Positions 63,361-64,000 of a stretch of 64,000 nucleotides of DNA are shown here, in pieces. The stretch lies in the NCBI GenBank assembly GCA_958299035.1, contig CATQJL010000223.1, positions 78,881,322-78,945,321 of the forward strand, read 5' to 3'. The position numbers and the translations under genes are program-made. The notes beneath the pieces are model-generated. The model was not told where the DNA came from. It saw nothing but the letters and a program-made list of their open reading frames with translations, and did no database searches. Each line of letters opens with the position of its first letter. Within the stretch, counting starts at the first letter, position 1. Source of the stretch: Cylicocyclus nassatus (lineage: Eukaryota > Nematoda > Chromadorea > Rhabditida > Strongylidae).

Positions 63361-64000
63361 GCTTATACTTGCCGCCGAATCTCTGCCGCTTGGTGCAATT
63401 GCACATCATAATTCCACTCTCCAGTTGATGTTACCCACTGCTTTCTATTTTTATAATAGCTCAAAGTCACAATTAAGTCATGCCCATGGGACTTATGTGC
63501 TTGATAGTGGAAATAACTGTACTTCTTGGTTTTTGCCTTTGCTCGAGTCTTTCCTACAAGCATATGATAGCTTCTGGATACTTCATATGATAGCTCCTAG
63601 ATGCCTAATGATTGAGTTGAGTGTAATTAAACCTTTTGTTAGTGTATCTAATATGTCCTTGTGGCATTTGATGGGCGCAAAGATTGTCAATTTCTTCCAC
63701 GATTCCCTGAAGACGCTATAACTGGGTATAAGACCTTTATAAATGTGGCAAAATTCGATTTTGGCTTTGCAAGGGTGTATCATTAGAACAAGATCACGCA
63801 TGGAACAAAATTACATTCTTAACTCAGCTCAATAAGTTCAGGTATCGAAAAACACATATGTAAGCAAAAAAAAACAGGTAAAAACTATAGTTAGCACCGA
63901 ATAATTTTCGAATATTCATATTCGAATGGTTTACTCGAACTAGAGCAGTCGAATATTTAGGGAAACGCACTTATTCTATTACTCGATTAGGCGAGTAAAT
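63361..64000. other. Unassigned sequence at window end
   Basis: Minus-strand ORFs 63363-63563 and 63583-63801 are open but unrecognised, and a longer plus-strand ORF (63284-63721) overlaps them. Neither strand shows a known domain. They could belong to a gene or element continuing beyond the window. Confidence 0.35.

Overview
The window reads as nuclear DNA of a nematode, most likely a clade V (rhabditid/strongylid-type) species. Support comes from intron style (GTAAGT/GTGAGT donors, short TTTCAG-type acceptors, several introns of 35-50 bp), from two genes whose exons join in frame to encode nematode-like proteins, and from a dense load of Tc1/mariner, hAT, CR1-like, Penelope-like, Helitron and foldback repeats. 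The species itself is inference. No tRNA, rRNA, SL RNA or CRISPR array was recognised, and nothing looks bacterial.

Host genes. (1) 388-10418, minus: a 16-exon gene for a 658-residue type I membrane protein with a signal peptide, about five divergent CUB-like modules, one transmembrane helix and a 34-residue tail. Its introns carry several foldback elements. (2) 22455-24037, minus: an intact 7-exon CutC-family gene (256 aa). (3) 30734-31590, plus: a 3-exon, 65-aa ORF of unknown family with a polyadenylation signal. (4) 31882-33586, minus: a decayed 3' part of the splicing factor SF3A1, lying tail to tail with (3).

Layout. 0-10.4 kb is the CUB gene. 10.4-16.5 kb holds TIR/foldback elements, an RT-like scrap and a GC-rich block. 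16.5-20.6 kb is a composite unit: hAT remnant, foldback element and a 521-bp tandem array between short inverted ends. 21-28.7 kb contains palindromic elements, cutC and the first Helitron. 29.3-36.5 kb is a nest of inverted repeats enclosing the small gene and the SF3A1 pseudogene. 36.8-44 kb has further foldbacks, the second Helitron and an SF1 helicase pseudogene. 45-52.5 kb has a Penelope-like fragment, a mariner copy split by another element, the third Helitron and a second mariner remnant. 53.7-56.5 kb is a large foldback with a GC-rich minisatellite and nested palindromes. 57-64 kb has two CR1-like RT remnants, Helitron-like ends and a 0.7-kb Penelope-like inverted repeat.

The strongest observation is a family of three non-autonomous Helitrons (27089-28657, 40251-40954, 48779-50355). 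Each has a 5' TC, a 3' hairpin followed by CTGG, and insertion between A and T. A paralogous empty site for the middle copy is present at 43044/43045. Two copies carry an internal (TG)n of about 440 and 464 units; the third carries only a few.
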